DNA from: Cryptomeria japonica
Taxonomy: Eukaryota > Streptophyta > Pinopsida > Cupressales > Cupressaceae
Length of the DNA stretch: 64,000 bases
Assembly: GCF_030272615.1 (NCBI RefSeq)
Contig: NC_081407.1
Coordinates: forward strand, 152,043,048 to 152,107,047
Direction of reading: 5' to 3'
The notes below the pieces were generated by a model. The model was not told where the DNA came from. It ran no database searches and saw nothing but the letters and a program-made list of their open reading frames with translations. Of the stretch, positions 44,395 through 57,224 are shown in pieces; the stretch's first letter is position 1; every line of letters starts with the position of its first letter. The translations under genes and the position numbers were made by a program.

Positions 44395-47300
44395 TCATTC
44401 GCTGTCAGTGGAGTGTGGTTCCTGCCTAGATTTTTGTAACTGGTGGGTTACAATCTGGAAGATATCTGCCAAAACCAAATTTAAACTGTCGCTGAATCTT
44501 TTGCTATCCTGTAATGCCTCTTGTGTTCTCTGAACTATACCAGTGAGTATGTGCATTTTCTCTTCTGGTGTCTTAAGTCTGGGAACCAGAGCCTTAGAAA
44601 TTTCTTTTCTCAAAGAAATGAGGTAATCTAGTTTAGGACCAAATTTACATTTTAAGCTATTTGCCTTATCCTTTATTCTCTCTTTATCCTTTTCTAACTT
44701 CTCAATTTTCTCTTCAAGATCTGTAGTTTTCTTTTCTATTTCCAAAAATGAATCTGATGTGCCTATTAGATTGTCAACAGTATTGTTAATCTCAATTTGT
44801 GTTTTGTTGATCTCCAAATCTATTTCCTATGTCAAGATGTCAGTTTTGCAAGTATCCCTGTACAGTTTCTTGAAATCCAAAATTGTTTCTCCTAGTGCCA
44901 GTAATAAGGTTTTTGTTTGTTCCTTATTCTTCTTCACTATTTCCTCAAAGAATTTCTCTTTCTCCTTATTCGTCCTCTCTTTGAATGTGTCTTCATTTAT
45001 TTGATCAATTGTCAAAATGTTGCCAGTGATGAATTTAGACAATGTGTCTAGTTGATCTAAAGAATCTTTATTATCCACAATGCACTTGGGTGCTACCAAT
45101 TTGAGAATAGGAATTGTGTCATTGATAGCCTTATAGGCTTGTGCATTACACTCTATGATTTTCTTTATTTGAGTCTAGTAAGACCTCTATCACATTTGTA
45201 GGTTGGAATTCTGCTATTGAAGTACCAGATGTCTGCCCAACTATTTTCACAATATCCATGTTGTCGGTTGTAGTGATAACCTTGCTTGTTTCAACCTCTG
45301 GTAGGTCAGTTTGTGTTTGCATCTCTATTAGCAAAGGTTTAGGCTTTTCAGTTTTATCCGGTGGCACTGTCTCGGTCTGAACCTGTCTCAACCTATTTCT
45401 GTTCTAGTTTCTCCATCTATGTCTCAGAAGGTTTCTCTGAGCTCTCAACAGCCGGTTTCTCAGATGTAGTCTCTATATGCACTTTTGGTTTCTTAGTTTG
45501 TACCTCTGCACTGTCCATTTCTGGTTCTCCTGATTATTTTTCAGTTTTATCTACCGGTTCTTCTAATGTTTTACCAGTGGTGTCTTTTGTCGATTGCTCT
45601 GTTTGAGTAGGTTTTTATGTGCTTATGTTTACAGTATCATTGACCTCAACCTCAACATCTGCAGTCGGTGGCTCAGTAGCCACATCTTTCCTTTTATCCT
45701 CAGTGGTTTCTCTATCAACCACAACATTTACTTCTTGTGTGTCTATATTCATAGTGTACAAAATTTCGGACTCAGGATTTGTATCCTCTTGAGGAGTCTC
45801 TATACTCACTGTAGCCGGTTGATTTTTTGTAGTTTCTACCGGTGGAGTATCTAAAGGAGGTGGGGGTAAGTTATTAGTTATCTTTAGGCTTGGAGGTTCA
45901 CCTACCTTACCTTTCCACTTATCCTTGTCCTTTTGGTATACCCTAATGGTCTTAGGTCTTAGTAGCTCTACTTGTTTCTCTTTTTCAACAAAGAATATGT
46001 CCCATTAGTCTGCAGTTTCTTATGTTATCTCATTCACTCTCCCTGCAATCAGTGCTACATGTCGGTGAGCAGTTGAAAATACTGTCCGATTAGCCTCACT
46101 GATTAATTTGTCTATCTCATCAGGTGAGTTTACTGGATGCATTGCAAGTAATTTTTCAATTTTTATCTTCTTGTCCAGCTCAACAATGGCTACCCTTCTA
46201 GCTTCTAGTCTTCTATACAAATCATTGGGTATTTCATCAACAATTTCCATCAAAAATTTCTTGTATATATCCAAGTTTAATATTACACTATTTTCTATGC
46301 TTTCTTTGTCATCAGCAGAAAGTGCGTTGTATAGTTTGCTAATGTTTTTCAACTTTCCATCTTCTGTTATTTCACTAAGGAGTTTATCCAGTGGAGCAAT
46401 ATCTTGTTGTACCTTCTTCATCTTCTTAGGAGTTAACTTCTTAACTGGAGGCCTCACTGCATGTTGCTTTTGTCTTGTTTTTCTAGGAGTGGGTGAGGGT
46501 ACCGGTGAGTGTTTTCTTTTCCTTTCTACCCTTTTGAATACCATCGGTATATCACTCTCAGAGGAAGTTGCAACCGTTGAAAGATGAGTTTCCAGTTGAA
46601 GTCCTTCCAACTCACTTTCTTTGATACCAGTTTGCTTCAATACATCTTCCTTAAGTGCTTTTGCTTGTCTAGTGCCTTTCCTTACTATTTGTTCAACTTT
46701 CTTAACTCTTTTCCTAGACTGAATACCACTTTCTATTGTTTCATCACTGCCAAAGACTTTCTCAAAGGTTTCTTTTGGTGCTTCAAGGAGGGATTTTGCA
46801 TAAGTTTCAATAATGTTATCATCTATTTCATATCCCATTTCAGTTACCAAGATAGTCCTAGGGACAACTGCCTCTATCCAGATTTCATCCTTTTTAATTA
46901 CAAAGCATATTTCCTTCTGATATTTGTCCACAATTGCCTCTGGTAGTCTTATTCTTTTCTTCATTCAAGCTTTCAGTGCTTGAAAATGTTCGTTTATATT
47001 TTTCTCTTTTTTTTCTCCCATGTTGTTGAATAGATCCAATAGTTTCTTTCCTACCGGTATATCAAAGCCAAAATCTTTTCTACCAATATCGGGTACTTGC
47101 TTAGTAATGTACAACATTAAACATACAAGCAAATTTCCAAATCTAAAGATTCCTTTCTTATCTCCTTTGATCTTTTTCAGATTGTCTATCAATTCATCTT
47201 TGAGCCATTCACACACATCTATTCTACCATTATCATTAACCATGTCATATGCACTTTTAATACATAGGCTAGATACTGAGTTCAACCTATTTGCATGCGT

Positions 47301-47885
47301 AGCTTTGTAGCCTAAAATCATACTGATAAATCTAACATTGATGTCCTTTACATCATTTATCCTTAGAGACCTTTTGTCAAATGTTGTGTCGGTTAGATCC
47401 ATCACTATGTCATTTGAGACCCTTTTAGTTCTGTCAAGTCTGCTACCGATGCATGGTAACCCTGTTACTGCTTTAACGGCTTCTTTGGTGATCTTATGAA
47501 TTGAATCCAACCAAAATAATTCACCATGGACTCTGCTTAGGACTATTCTTATCACATCTTCAGGAAAATCAGGAATGCTAAGAACATCCACAAAACCTAG
47601 GGTTTCTACTACCTTGTGTTCCAGTTTGATATTGCCATTTTCATCACAAATCACAGTTCTATACATTTTCTTGATTTCATCATCTCCTAATTCCTCTATA
47701 TGATAGTGTATGTATATTCTAGGATCTTCAACATATAATACTCCTTTAGGAATTTGAGAGAATGCACCTATGTTATCATCTTTCTTAGCTATTTCAGGAA
47801 CAAGCTTGAATACGGGTCTAGGGCGCTTGATAACCTCAATTACAGTAGGGTTTTCTATAAATTCAGGAACAGAGGAGGATGCCAT
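44395..47885 (-). pseudogene. Element D ORF2: large conserved protein of unknown function
   Basis: It starts at ATG 47885 (Met-Ala-Ser-Ser-Ser-Val-Pro-Glu). Residues 1-306 are uninterrupted and contain PRIYIHYHIEELG, RIVLSRVHGELFWLDS, HKITKEAVKAVTGLP and NLKKIKGDKKGIFRFGNLL. A TGA at 46965-46967 is followed in frame by a 314-codon block with KYQKEICFVI, IEAVVPRTI, EMGYEIDDN, a basic linker (RKRKHSPVPSPTPRKTRQK) and DGKLKNISKLYNAL...LYRRLEARR. After a TAA near 46018 comes an acidic Thr/Pro/Glu-rich linker (45146-46016), then, with two frameshifts, a coiled-coil end (45099-44395) with EKKTTDLEEKIEKLEKDKER and LADIFQIV. No known domain was recognised with confidence; the HKIT...VTGLP stretch faintly recalls plant-mobile-domain proteins. 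Confidence 0.85.
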
Positions 47886-48145
47886 TTTTATAAATACCTC
47901 AATCTGCCTTAGGGATGAGTGCTTGGATGAACTGCTTCTCTTTTTTGCTAAGGATGCCTTTGCTCTGAAATTTTTGCGCTCTCAAAGATTTGAATGCTTG
48001 GTGAATAAAAAGGAGCCAAAACACTTGCTTTATAATGTTATTTTCTCCAACTACCGCATTTAATGGTTGTCGGTTAAGTCACAACTTAACTCATCTGCTA
48101 GTAAAGAAGTAATTCAACTTCTCACCATCAACCGAGGGTATAATA
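47886..48145 (-). other. Element D spacer between ORF1 and ORF2 (ORF2 side)
   Basis: Non-coding. Element E was inserted here, about 265 bp upstream of the ORF2 start. The other part of the spacer is 59316-59392. Confidence 0.7.
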
Positions 48146-48150
48146 GCATG

Positions 48151-48930
48151 TGTAGACACCTAAAATTGTCATGTCTAATTAAATAAATATTTTTATTTAT
48201 TTAATTATTTTAGCCTAATTCTTCTATTAATTAAATAAATCTGTATTTATTTAATTAATTCATTTATCCTCTTCTAGCCTTATTTCTCATTTAAATAAAT
48301 ACATTTATTTATTTAAATTATCTTTTTTCCTAAATTAAATAAATATCTTATTTATTTAATTGATCCCACTTCCTCTGTTAATTAAATAAATCTTTATTTA
48401 TTTAATTAATTCATTAGCCTTTTCTACCCATGACACATGTCATTCATCACTTAATTCATACACTACCTACCCTCTCATTATTTTATTATTTCTTTTACCT
48501 ACCCTCTAATCATAGCCGACCATTTATCTTTTACACCTCTCAATCTTATCCCTCCATTTCATATAATGACTTCTATATAAGGAGATGCTTCCTTCATTAT
48601 CAAACCCTCAATGATTATTCGACTACACTATGCTTTTGAACTTTCATATGCGATCCTACTTGCAACCACATTTCCGTTCTTTGTTGAGCTCTTGTGCACA
48701 TATAAAATCTGAGAGAAAATATATCAAGCAAGATCAATGGAGATAGGAAGAATGGAGATTCAAACCTTATTGGACATGTGATGGTATAATCTTTGTGATT
48801 TCATTTGATTTGCATTGTCTTAGGTAATCTTCATATGTTATGGTGGATCTTTGTTGTTGTTAGGCTAGGGTTTTGTGGTTGAATTCATTTAGTCTTTCAT
48901 CATTGTTGTTATCCATTTTCACCGTATACA
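48151..48930 (+). repeat. Element E 5' LTR with five AT-rich palindromes
   Basis: It starts TGTAGACACC and ends CGTATACA. Between 48177 and 48410 five palindromes of about 30 bp follow each other, each of the type AATTAAATAAAT-loop-ATTTATTTAATT (about 48177-48206, 48226-48260, 48289-48318, 48333-48361, 48378-48409). TATATAA is at 48574-48580. Confidence 0.94.
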
Positions 48931-51171
48931 TTTTGGCATGCCCGATGGGACTCTTGTCCCTTTTTCCATTTAGCATCTTTTGTTGCAGATTTTATGTTTT
49001 GAAGTTGCAGATCTGACATTTCTGACAACATTTTGATATTTTTGCGTCTGCATACTTTCAGATCACGTTTTTTATTTTCTGTCGCATCTGTGATATCTGG
49101 AATCGCGTCTTCGTCCTTAACAGTTTTTTTTTTTTGCACATTCTAGAAATCATGTCTGTGTTCCCTAGTCGTGTCTGTGGGGTTTTCAGGCGCATCTGCA
49201 TCCAGAAGCAACATCTGTGTTCTGGAACCGCGTCTGTGTCGCATCTAAGCACGTCTGTGAAATTGTATAGCGTTTGTGTTTCTGATAACTGCGTCTGTGT
49301 GCAGTTGTTTCATTTCGGGTTTCTTTGATTTGGTTTTGCGTCATTCAGATTTTAGATCTAGTTTATTTTGAGCTAACATCTTTAGATCTAGCTAACGAAA
49401 TTGGTGCAGCTTGTCTTGAAAGCAAAATCATTTTGTCGAAGGCCCCTATTTCACAAAGTCTTTTGGGTTTAAAATTTACCTAACTTGTGTGCTTGCAGGA
49501 AGGGGTGATCATTTGAAACAATCCAAACTACTAATAGATCTTTGTTGCATGACCTTGGCAAGGGTTTTTTATCTTTTATTGTGTGCCTTGTTTTCATAGA
49601 TTAGCAAACACTTCAATTGGTGCACTAAAATTAAACCATTGTCTTTTGTGTCTTGAGCAATAGGTTCTTTTTGTTTAATCTTTAGAGGGCCTGTCTCCCC
49701 GTGTGGTCATTAGGACTACTAGTGAGGAGAGAACGACCCAAGTGGTAGCAAAAGAAAATCCATCTTCTTCCAAACCAGTATAAATAACTGTATCCATGGT
49801 GAAAACTATGGATAACGTGTGCTGATTAGTTCATACCAACACTATGTCTCCCCATAAACCCGTTTGATCAAATTTATTTGATCATCTATAGGGCGTAACC
49901 CCTACTGGCTAGGAGCCTTTTGTATTTATAGAGCTAAAAGTGCCACATGTATGGCCACATGAGCGGATACCCTTACTAGCACCTTTTTGTTTAAGAAGCC
50001 AAAATCCTTCTAGTTGTTGGGGCAGGAGGTTGGACCTCTGGTAGCGGCCCACACACATACAGTTCTTAGTAGAGATACAAAGTTCGCCACGAGGAGTTTT
50101 CGTGGGGACTGATGCTTGGCTGCCCCGAGAAGTGAGTGCCGAGGGTGGAGCCAGTGGGGTCAAGCATCTAAGTATCTGCTCTGAATAGCATAGCCTCGGG
50201 GAAACTCCATGTGGGATCAACAACTATTGTCTTGGCCAGCCATAAGAATTGTTCTTGACTTATTTTGAACAATCAAACATTCAAGACGAAACATTAAAAC
50301 ATTGTGTCTTTTGTGTCTTCAAGTGTATGCAAAACAAATTTTACATCAAACAACACACTTTTATTTGAGTCATTTTGAGTCTAAACACTTGCAAACATTG
50401 AGTCTTCATCAACATTGTGTCCTCTTGTCACGAAAAATAGTCAAACATTCAGATTTGGTCACAACAAAACAGCTTCACAAATTGGAAAAATTGCACGAAG
50501 TTTGCAGAAACGCGTCTGTGTCTGATAGACCCGCATCTATGAAGAGTAGAAACACATTTGTGTCTTTTGAGCAACATTGTAGCATCTCAAAAATGCATCT
50601 ATGTCTGACAGAATAGCGTCTATGTCCTTTAAGCGCGTCTGTGAAGTATACAGGCACGTCTGTGTTCAGGATTGAAAACTTTCATAATTCAGCAAACAAG
50701 AACAGTCAGTTTCAGACTTATTGAGCTTCCTAAGCTATCTCTTCAGGTTTTCATCTAGCATTCAACTTGTCTTTGGGTCTCACAAATTCCATCATTTCTT
50801 TACACCTTACATTACATTCACATTTGTCTAAACTTGAGTCAAAAGGTCACTTGTTTGTCCTCATCTTATTTTGTCAACACACTACATACAACAACATTTT
50901 GCTAAGTGGTCCCTCATCAAGGTCTATCACCTTTGGGTCTATCACCTTTGGGTCTCATTTGGTCTTACTTAGAGTCAAGGTCAACTTACCTCATCAAGAG
51001 AAACTATCATCTCTTTGGAAGCCACACCTACTCTACTACATACATACTTGGTCTTACACTTTGGACATTGCAAGTACACTTCATATTCATTTACATTCCA
51101 TCCAAACTCTTGGTCTTCCATACTTTTTTCATTTTCATCTAGTCTCACACATCTTGGTCAATACCTAGTTC
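48931..51171 (+). other. Element E leader with primer-binding site and GCGTCTGTG repeats
   Basis: The primer-binding site TGGCATGCCCGATGGGA follows the LTR (48934-48950); I could not assign the tRNA. Degenerate copies of GCGTCTGTG (also CACGTCTGTG, GCATCTGTG) are dense at about 49040-49300 and 50505-50670. A GC-richer, probably structured part lies at about 49680-50225 (CCCCGAGAAGTGAGTGCCGA). No protein gene is evident. Confidence 0.75.
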
Positions 51172-52586
51172 ATGGTTGAAACCCATTCCCAAAAGTCTAG
51201 GAGAGAAGCTAAAGAGGCTCAAGAGTCAGCAAACATGAGTTCCTATGAGTATGAAAATGATATCTTTTTCAATTCTGATCATACTACATTACCTGACATG
51301 GATTCCTATAGAAACATTCCAAATGTTGAGAACATGGACACTACAAACAACAATGATACACACAATGACAATATGGACAATTTTTCCGTACATTCAGCAG
51401 AAGTAGAAGACACCATTATGAATCCCCATTTCAATCGATTGGTTGAGGAAATAATGAGGAGAGATAGACAATACTTTCTACAAGTGATGGCACAAAGTGG
51501 AGCCAAGATCCCCCATGATTTTGACATGTCTCAAATAATGGAAAATCGACCTTTGCAACAATCTCACTCCAACATGGATCAAAGGAGGCCTAATAGTGGA
51601 GGCAATAGAGGACCACATCTTGTGCCTGAATCACCATCATCTTTGTTTCAAAAACCAGAGGTCACATACACACATGGTCTAGAATATGATACTCACCTTC
51701 GCAGACCATTATGGAAGTCTTATGTAGAAAAAATGCTCAATCACATACCAATGCTAAGGAGAAACCACCAAAGCAATTGGATATTCAAAGACATGCTCAA
51801 AATTTAGACACAAGGAAACCCCACGTCAAATTTGGGGGCAACACACTAGAACAAACTCATGAAATTCCCATAGAGTATGGTATACATGGACAAAGCAGAT
51901 ATTCCATTCCTCAACATGACTCTATACCAAGTGGTCCATATACGCAACATCATTATAGACCTCCTCCATATGAGCATGTGTATGATCAATATCATCCATA
52001 TATGCAACATGCTCCTCCTCCAATTGGTGCCTCAAGCATGGGGTATGGTCCAAGAAGTCGATCTCCACCTAAGAACCATTTGGAACAGAAAATCAAGGAT
52101 TTACAAAAGAAAATGGAGGACATAAATACACTGAAGCCAACTTACACAATGAGAGACATATGTCCCTATCCATTTGACAAGAGCATTCCAATGCCTCCAT
52201 TTCCTACACACTTTGTGACACCTAAGTTTGATAAGTATAGAGGAAAAGGGGATCCTAAGGCACACATAAGACAGTTTTTCACAGCTTGCATTGAGGTAGC
52301 AGCAGAAGAGACATATTTGATGAGATTATTCCCACGGAGCTTAGGTGATCAAGCTATGGAATGGTTCTCCCAACTTCCACTTGGTATTAAGTTATGGGGT
52401 GACTTAGCAAAGGCATTTATCCAACATTTCTCATACAACATAGAGACAAACATATCAGTCACTACTTTGTGCAACACCAAGCAAAAGGATGGAGAATCTT
52501 TTTCATTATTTTTACAAAGATGGAGGAATCTAGCTAGCAAATTCTCTTGTGAAATTCCACAAAAACAAATGGTAGAAATGTTCACC
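51172..52586 (+). pseudogene. gag: Element E Gag
   Basis: Start ATG 51172 (Met-Val-Glu-Thr-His-Ser). An acidic N-terminal region runs to about 51750, where the frame shifts by one. The second part has a Tyr/His/Pro-rich stretch and the Ty3-gypsy Gag core with TPKFDKYRGKGDPKAHIRQF, QAMEWFSQLP and FSLFLQRWRNLASKF, ending at a TAG (52587-52589) from which the same frame continues. It would assemble the particle. Confidence 0.88.
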
Positions 52587-52589
52587 TAG

Positions 52590-54098
52590 AATGTTAACAA
52601 AGACATTGGTTATGACCTAAGAAAAGATTGTTTGTCCACCTTCAAGGACGTCATTAAAAAAGGCTTAGCAACAGAGAAGGTCCTAATTGAACAAGGAGTC
52701 ATTAAGATATTCAAGGAAAACAAATATGACTTTAAAGGAAAAGATAAGCCAAGATTTTGGAATAAAAACAAGAACATAGTCAATGATGGTGTTGTGGATG
52801 CCAACACAGTACAACCCAAAATCATTTTTTTTGGATCAAGTTCTACAAACAATCAAGTGAATACTCAAACAACTTCAAAGTCACGAAGGAAGTACACTCC
52901 ATTGGGAGAACCACTTGAGTCCATTTTCAAAAAGCTAGTGGCAAACAAGATAATCAGAATTCTAGATTTTCCTCCTTATGAGCCAAAGGTCAAACCAAAT
53001 TGGTGGAATGATGATGAATATTGTGAATTTCATAAGAGCAAAGGACATAAAATAGGAAATTGCCATCGACTGAAGAACATCATACAAGATCTTATTGATA
53101 GAGGTGACATTGAGATTGAAGGGCATTCATCCAACCAAGAACATGAAATGTTTAAGGAACCATTCCCAAAGCATGACAAGGGAAAAGCTAAAGCCACAGA
53201 TGACCAAACCAACTATACCAGAGCATCTTATAACTATGATTCAACTGTCAATCACATCTCGATGGACAATTATGTCTCTACCATTATCATCAAGGACAAA
53301 ACGCCTGAGAATTCTACCCAAAGACCCAAGATTGTCCTAAAAGGCATCGGATATTCTTCCGAACCTACCTCTGAATGTAATGTTACAACTCATCGAGGTA
53401 AATTCACTTTGCAAGGTGCTCCATCTAAAAACACTGCTTCCTCATAAACCAAACTTGAGTATGACCTTGTAGAATAGTTGGGGAAGACACCCGCACTTAT
53501 CTCAATCCTTGAGATCTTACGCATATCCCCCGCACATAAAGCTATTCTTGACAAAATCTTGAGAGACACTTCCATCCCTACTAATCTAAACGTGGACCAG
53601 TTTCAAGCCATGGTGGGATACCTTTCCATTCCACACTCCCTTACATTCACAAAAGCCGATGACACCTCTGTAAGTCAACCACATAATGCACCACTACACA
53701 TTGAAGCCTTCATACACAAACATTGAATAAAATGAGTCCTGATAGATGGAGGAGCAGGTCTTAACATTTGCACATTGAGCACTATTAAACAATTGGGATA
53801 TTCTAATAAAGCTATGAATTCTACAAACAAAATTACCATCAAAGCATATGATGATGAAGAACATTAATCCAAAGGTACAGTCACCTTGCCTCTCAGAGTT
53901 GGGCCAGTTACAAAGGATGTGGTTTGTCAAGTCCTAGACCTGGATCTCACATACAATATATTACTAGGACATCCATGGATTCATGAAATGAGCGCAATCC
54001 CATCTACATATCATCGATGTATCAAGCTCCCACACAATGGAGTTGAAGTGACCGTCAAAGGTGATCTGAATCCATTCATATATTGCAACAATCTGTGA
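52590..54098 (+). pseudogene. Element E Gag end and aspartic protease
   Basis: One frame continues with RRKYTPLGEPLESIFKKL, then CEFHKSKGHKIGNCHRLK (zinc-knuckle-like, second Cys replaced by His), PALISILEILRISPAHKAIL, and the protease with LIDGGAGLNIC near 53735-53770 and ILLGHPWIHEM near 53960. The active-site Asp is present (Asp-Gly-Gly). Stops at 53445-53447, about 53475, 53724-53726, about 53733, about 53865 and 54096-54098 are all single-transition types. Confidence 0.88.
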
Positions 54099-54104
54099 CC
54101 TAAA

Positions 54105-55295
54105 TTGGAAATAACAATTCCATTTAATAGAGAAGCAATTCCTTCATCAGCATATGTTGATCCAGAATCCTTGAAAGCTTCTACATCAAAGCAAGCAGAT
54201 CTCAAAGAAAAGTTCAATATTAAAGACATGGGATGTGGTGAGTATATCTTTCATGTTGATCAACTCCCACTATCTCCTAAGGTATTTAGTCGACAAGAAC
54301 AATCTACAAAAAATTTGCCATGCCAAGGAATTGGGTATGAACCACCTAGTGTGGTGGCTACTAAGTCTGAATGCAAATCTCCTCTAGTGGTGCAAGCATC
54401 TCTTGATATCAATAATCCTAAGAGTGGTTCCAACAAAGAATCTATTGAGTGTATCGCCAACCCTCTTGAGAGCTCACATAGATTTACCATATCATCCACT
54501 CATTCTATTTCCACTCCACTTCCAAACTTGGATCAACAAGAATCACAAAAGCCCTCACTTATTGGGGATGAAAAACCAATCTTTGAAAAGAAAAATCTAA
54601 AAGTCAAAAATAAAGAGAAGTCCTTTAGTCCAAATCAAAATCAAAAGCTATTGGACTCTGCAAAAATCAAGGTCAAGGATAAAAATCCTATGAAAGAAAA
54701 AGAGCAAGAGATGATCTCCCCTAATACCAAAATAACTAGGGGCAAAAGTTCTAAAATTTCAAGTCAAAAAGCATACTTGTTGATCCTAAGTCTCCATCAT
54801 GCTATCTTACTTTCACTTCTTTTCACAATCATAAGCCTTCATCACTCATCTACTTGTTTCACACATCCTTTCCCTTCTGGCGATACATCATGGACCTTTA
54901 ATGGAGCTTCCTTGAAGGACTTTGTTGTCAGGGATGCCCAAACTTCTTTAGGTGACAAGCATATGGGCCTACGTAGTCCACACACTAGTAATTCTATCTT
55001 AGTTCCTTCATCAAGGAAGACAATCACTCGAGCTACACATTATTCAGTCAAGGAAAAACACAGTTACAATCATAAGGTTAAGCCTCACACATTTGAGGTT
55101 GGTGACTTAGTTCTCAGAGAAAATCCTAAAAATCAGCAAGACAGAGAGAAGAATGGCAAATTTGAGCCAAACTGGCTTGGTCCTTACATCATCACAACAG
55201 CATATGGATCTGGTGCATATCAGCTCTCAACCACAGAGGGTGAACCTTTGGAGGATCCTATCAATAGCATGCACCTTCACAGGTTTTACACATAG
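54105..55295 (+). CDS. Element E fused frame: linker, hydrophobic segment, integrase C-terminal domain
   Basis: An uninterrupted 396-codon frame continues the pol frame. The first 200 residues are the Ser/Lys-rich linker that normally precedes RT. At about residues 225-252 is a strongly hydrophobic stretch of Leu, Ile and Phe that could span a membrane. The end (about 55060-55295) is the integrase C-terminal GPY/F-type module: FEVGDLVLRE, then FEPNWLGPYII and MHLHRFY. RT, RNase H and the integrase core are therefore deleted with the frame kept open. Whether it is expressed is unknown. Confidence 0.72.
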   Translation: MEITIPFNREAIPSSAYVDPESLKASTSKQADLKEKFNIKDMGCGEYIFHVDQLPLSPKVFSRQEQSTKNLPCQGIGYEPPSVVATKSECKSPLVVQASLDINNPKSGSNKESIECIANPLESSHRFTISSTHSISTPLPNLDQQESQKPSLIGDEKPIFEKKNLKVKNKEKSFSPNQNQKLLDSAKIKVKDKNPMKEKEQEMISPNTKITRGKSSKISSQKAYLLILSLHHAILLSLLFTIISLHHSSTCFTHPFPSGDTSWTFNGASLKDFVVRDAQTSLGDKHMGLRSPHTSNSILVPSSRKTITRATHYSVKEKHSYNHKVKPHTFEVGDLVLRENPKNQQDREKNGKFEPNWLGPYIITTAYGSGAYQLSTTEGEPLEDPINSMHLHRFYT

Positions 55296-57224
55296 CTCTT
55301 CAAAATATCCTAATTCAAAAATACAAAAAAATCCAAAAAAATCATAAACATAAAAAAAATCGTTACTTGGTGAAAACCTGGCAAACAAGCGCCTTGTGAC
55401 ACAAAAAAAACAAAAAAATCAAAAAAGTAAAGAAGAACATTTCATCCAACGGTGAAAACCACTTTGGTGGCGCCCTGGGCAAGTACCATGGTGAAAACTG
55501 GGTCACCAGCGCCATGCGTAGAGACATTGCTCCTCCCTCCTTCAGGATTCCATTTCATCCTTTCACTTTGCACACACTCACAACCTATCCATTCATAATA
55601 AACTTACCCGTCCTTATCATGGCTTGTTATTGATCTACCCAAGATTGGTTCACCATTCATAATAAACATTCCTTTTCATCCCTTTCCATCCATAATAAAT
55701 CAGCTCCTATTTGTGGCTAAGGCAAATCCTACGTCTAGTAATGGGTGTGGAACTAAGAACATCACACATTCTAAGGAGTATAGTTTCTTCCAGTTTTCTT
55801 CAATCTATCCGCGCACAATCCGCAATAAAGCAACACTTGCATCGTCAATCTGCAATAAAGTTCCATCTTCTCCGCAATAAAGTATCAATTTCATGGATTC
55901 AGTCAGTTTCAGATGAGACACAACATCAACAATGGGCTTCAACAAATCAAATCTTTCAACAGACTCAGACAACATTATGGTTCAGTGCTATCTATCCTTT
56001 TGTGAAAGTAAACAATGTGACCACAATCAAATAAGACTTATACAAGTGACAAAAGACACTAAACTTGAGGACTACAGTGGATGTTGGTGTCGAGTCTTGG
56101 TTTTCTTTTGATTTTATCTTTTGGTGACATGTCTTTTAGCTTTTCCAGGATGTCTTTGACTAGAGATTCTATCTCTAGGATGGCTTTGACTAGAAAGGCG
56201 AGGATGGGGTATCATCACCTATTTTTCTTTGTTGTCTGTGGATTGTCTCTTAGTAATGCTTTGATTTGTCCAAGGATATGAGGACACTGTGAGTCTAGTA
56301 TGAACTGGGGCATTCTTTGTTTGCAATTGTCTTATCTCCATGCAAACAGGTACAATGACTTTATGGGTCGAACATATACCTCGATTTTCATAACCTATTT
56401 TGCCATAATAAAGCTCAATGATGATAACGCACAAGAAGCTCTTCCACTTTCATATCTTCTATCTTCCATCCCCCTTTCTTGATTGACTTCCATCTTCCTT
56501 CTCGAGTTTGTGTAGCCTGCTATCACATGACTGAGTATAATGACACGTCAAAAACATTTGCATTTCATGTAGTTGCACTTGCATTACCACATATAAGCAT
56601 TTCATACATACATATAGATATCACAATTGCATCACATCCTGCACACAACACATGTTAGCACATCTTACATTTTTATCATGTAAATAGTTCTTTGCATTAT
56701 CATATTCATCTACATTTCATACATTCACATTTGCATTGGCATAACATATAAAACATAAAAGAACAAAAATATTCCATTTCATTATGTACATATTTGCATC
56801 CATATCATGCATTAACACATAGAAACATACATCACATAGGTACACATGCCTATAGCTACCGCAAAGATGAATCATCTCACATATATATTAAAATCATAAG
56901 TGTCATGATACAATGATGTCAAAATACATATGGCTACAATCACCTTATACATCCTCTAAAGTGACTATCATCTCACCCATCGGCAAATGGAAAGTGCACG
57001 TCTCTGAGTGCCATCTCTTAGCTAGCGCAGTCAGCAACCCCATGTTCGCCCAAAACTTAGGCACATATAGAATGAATCTCAAACTCATAACCTCAATCAT
57101 GACTCTGTCCTCAAATATCAGCTCTGGTCGTAACCTTTGAGTCGATGGGAATCTCTCCCATGACTCCAGCATAGGCAAGTACTCTTGTAGTCAAGCAAAT
57201 CAACTGTGTCAATTAAAGTGGCAT

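Noticed and set aside
46108-46587. 159-residue plus-strand Ser/Phe-rich frame
   Set aside because: Antisense shadow of element D ORF2.
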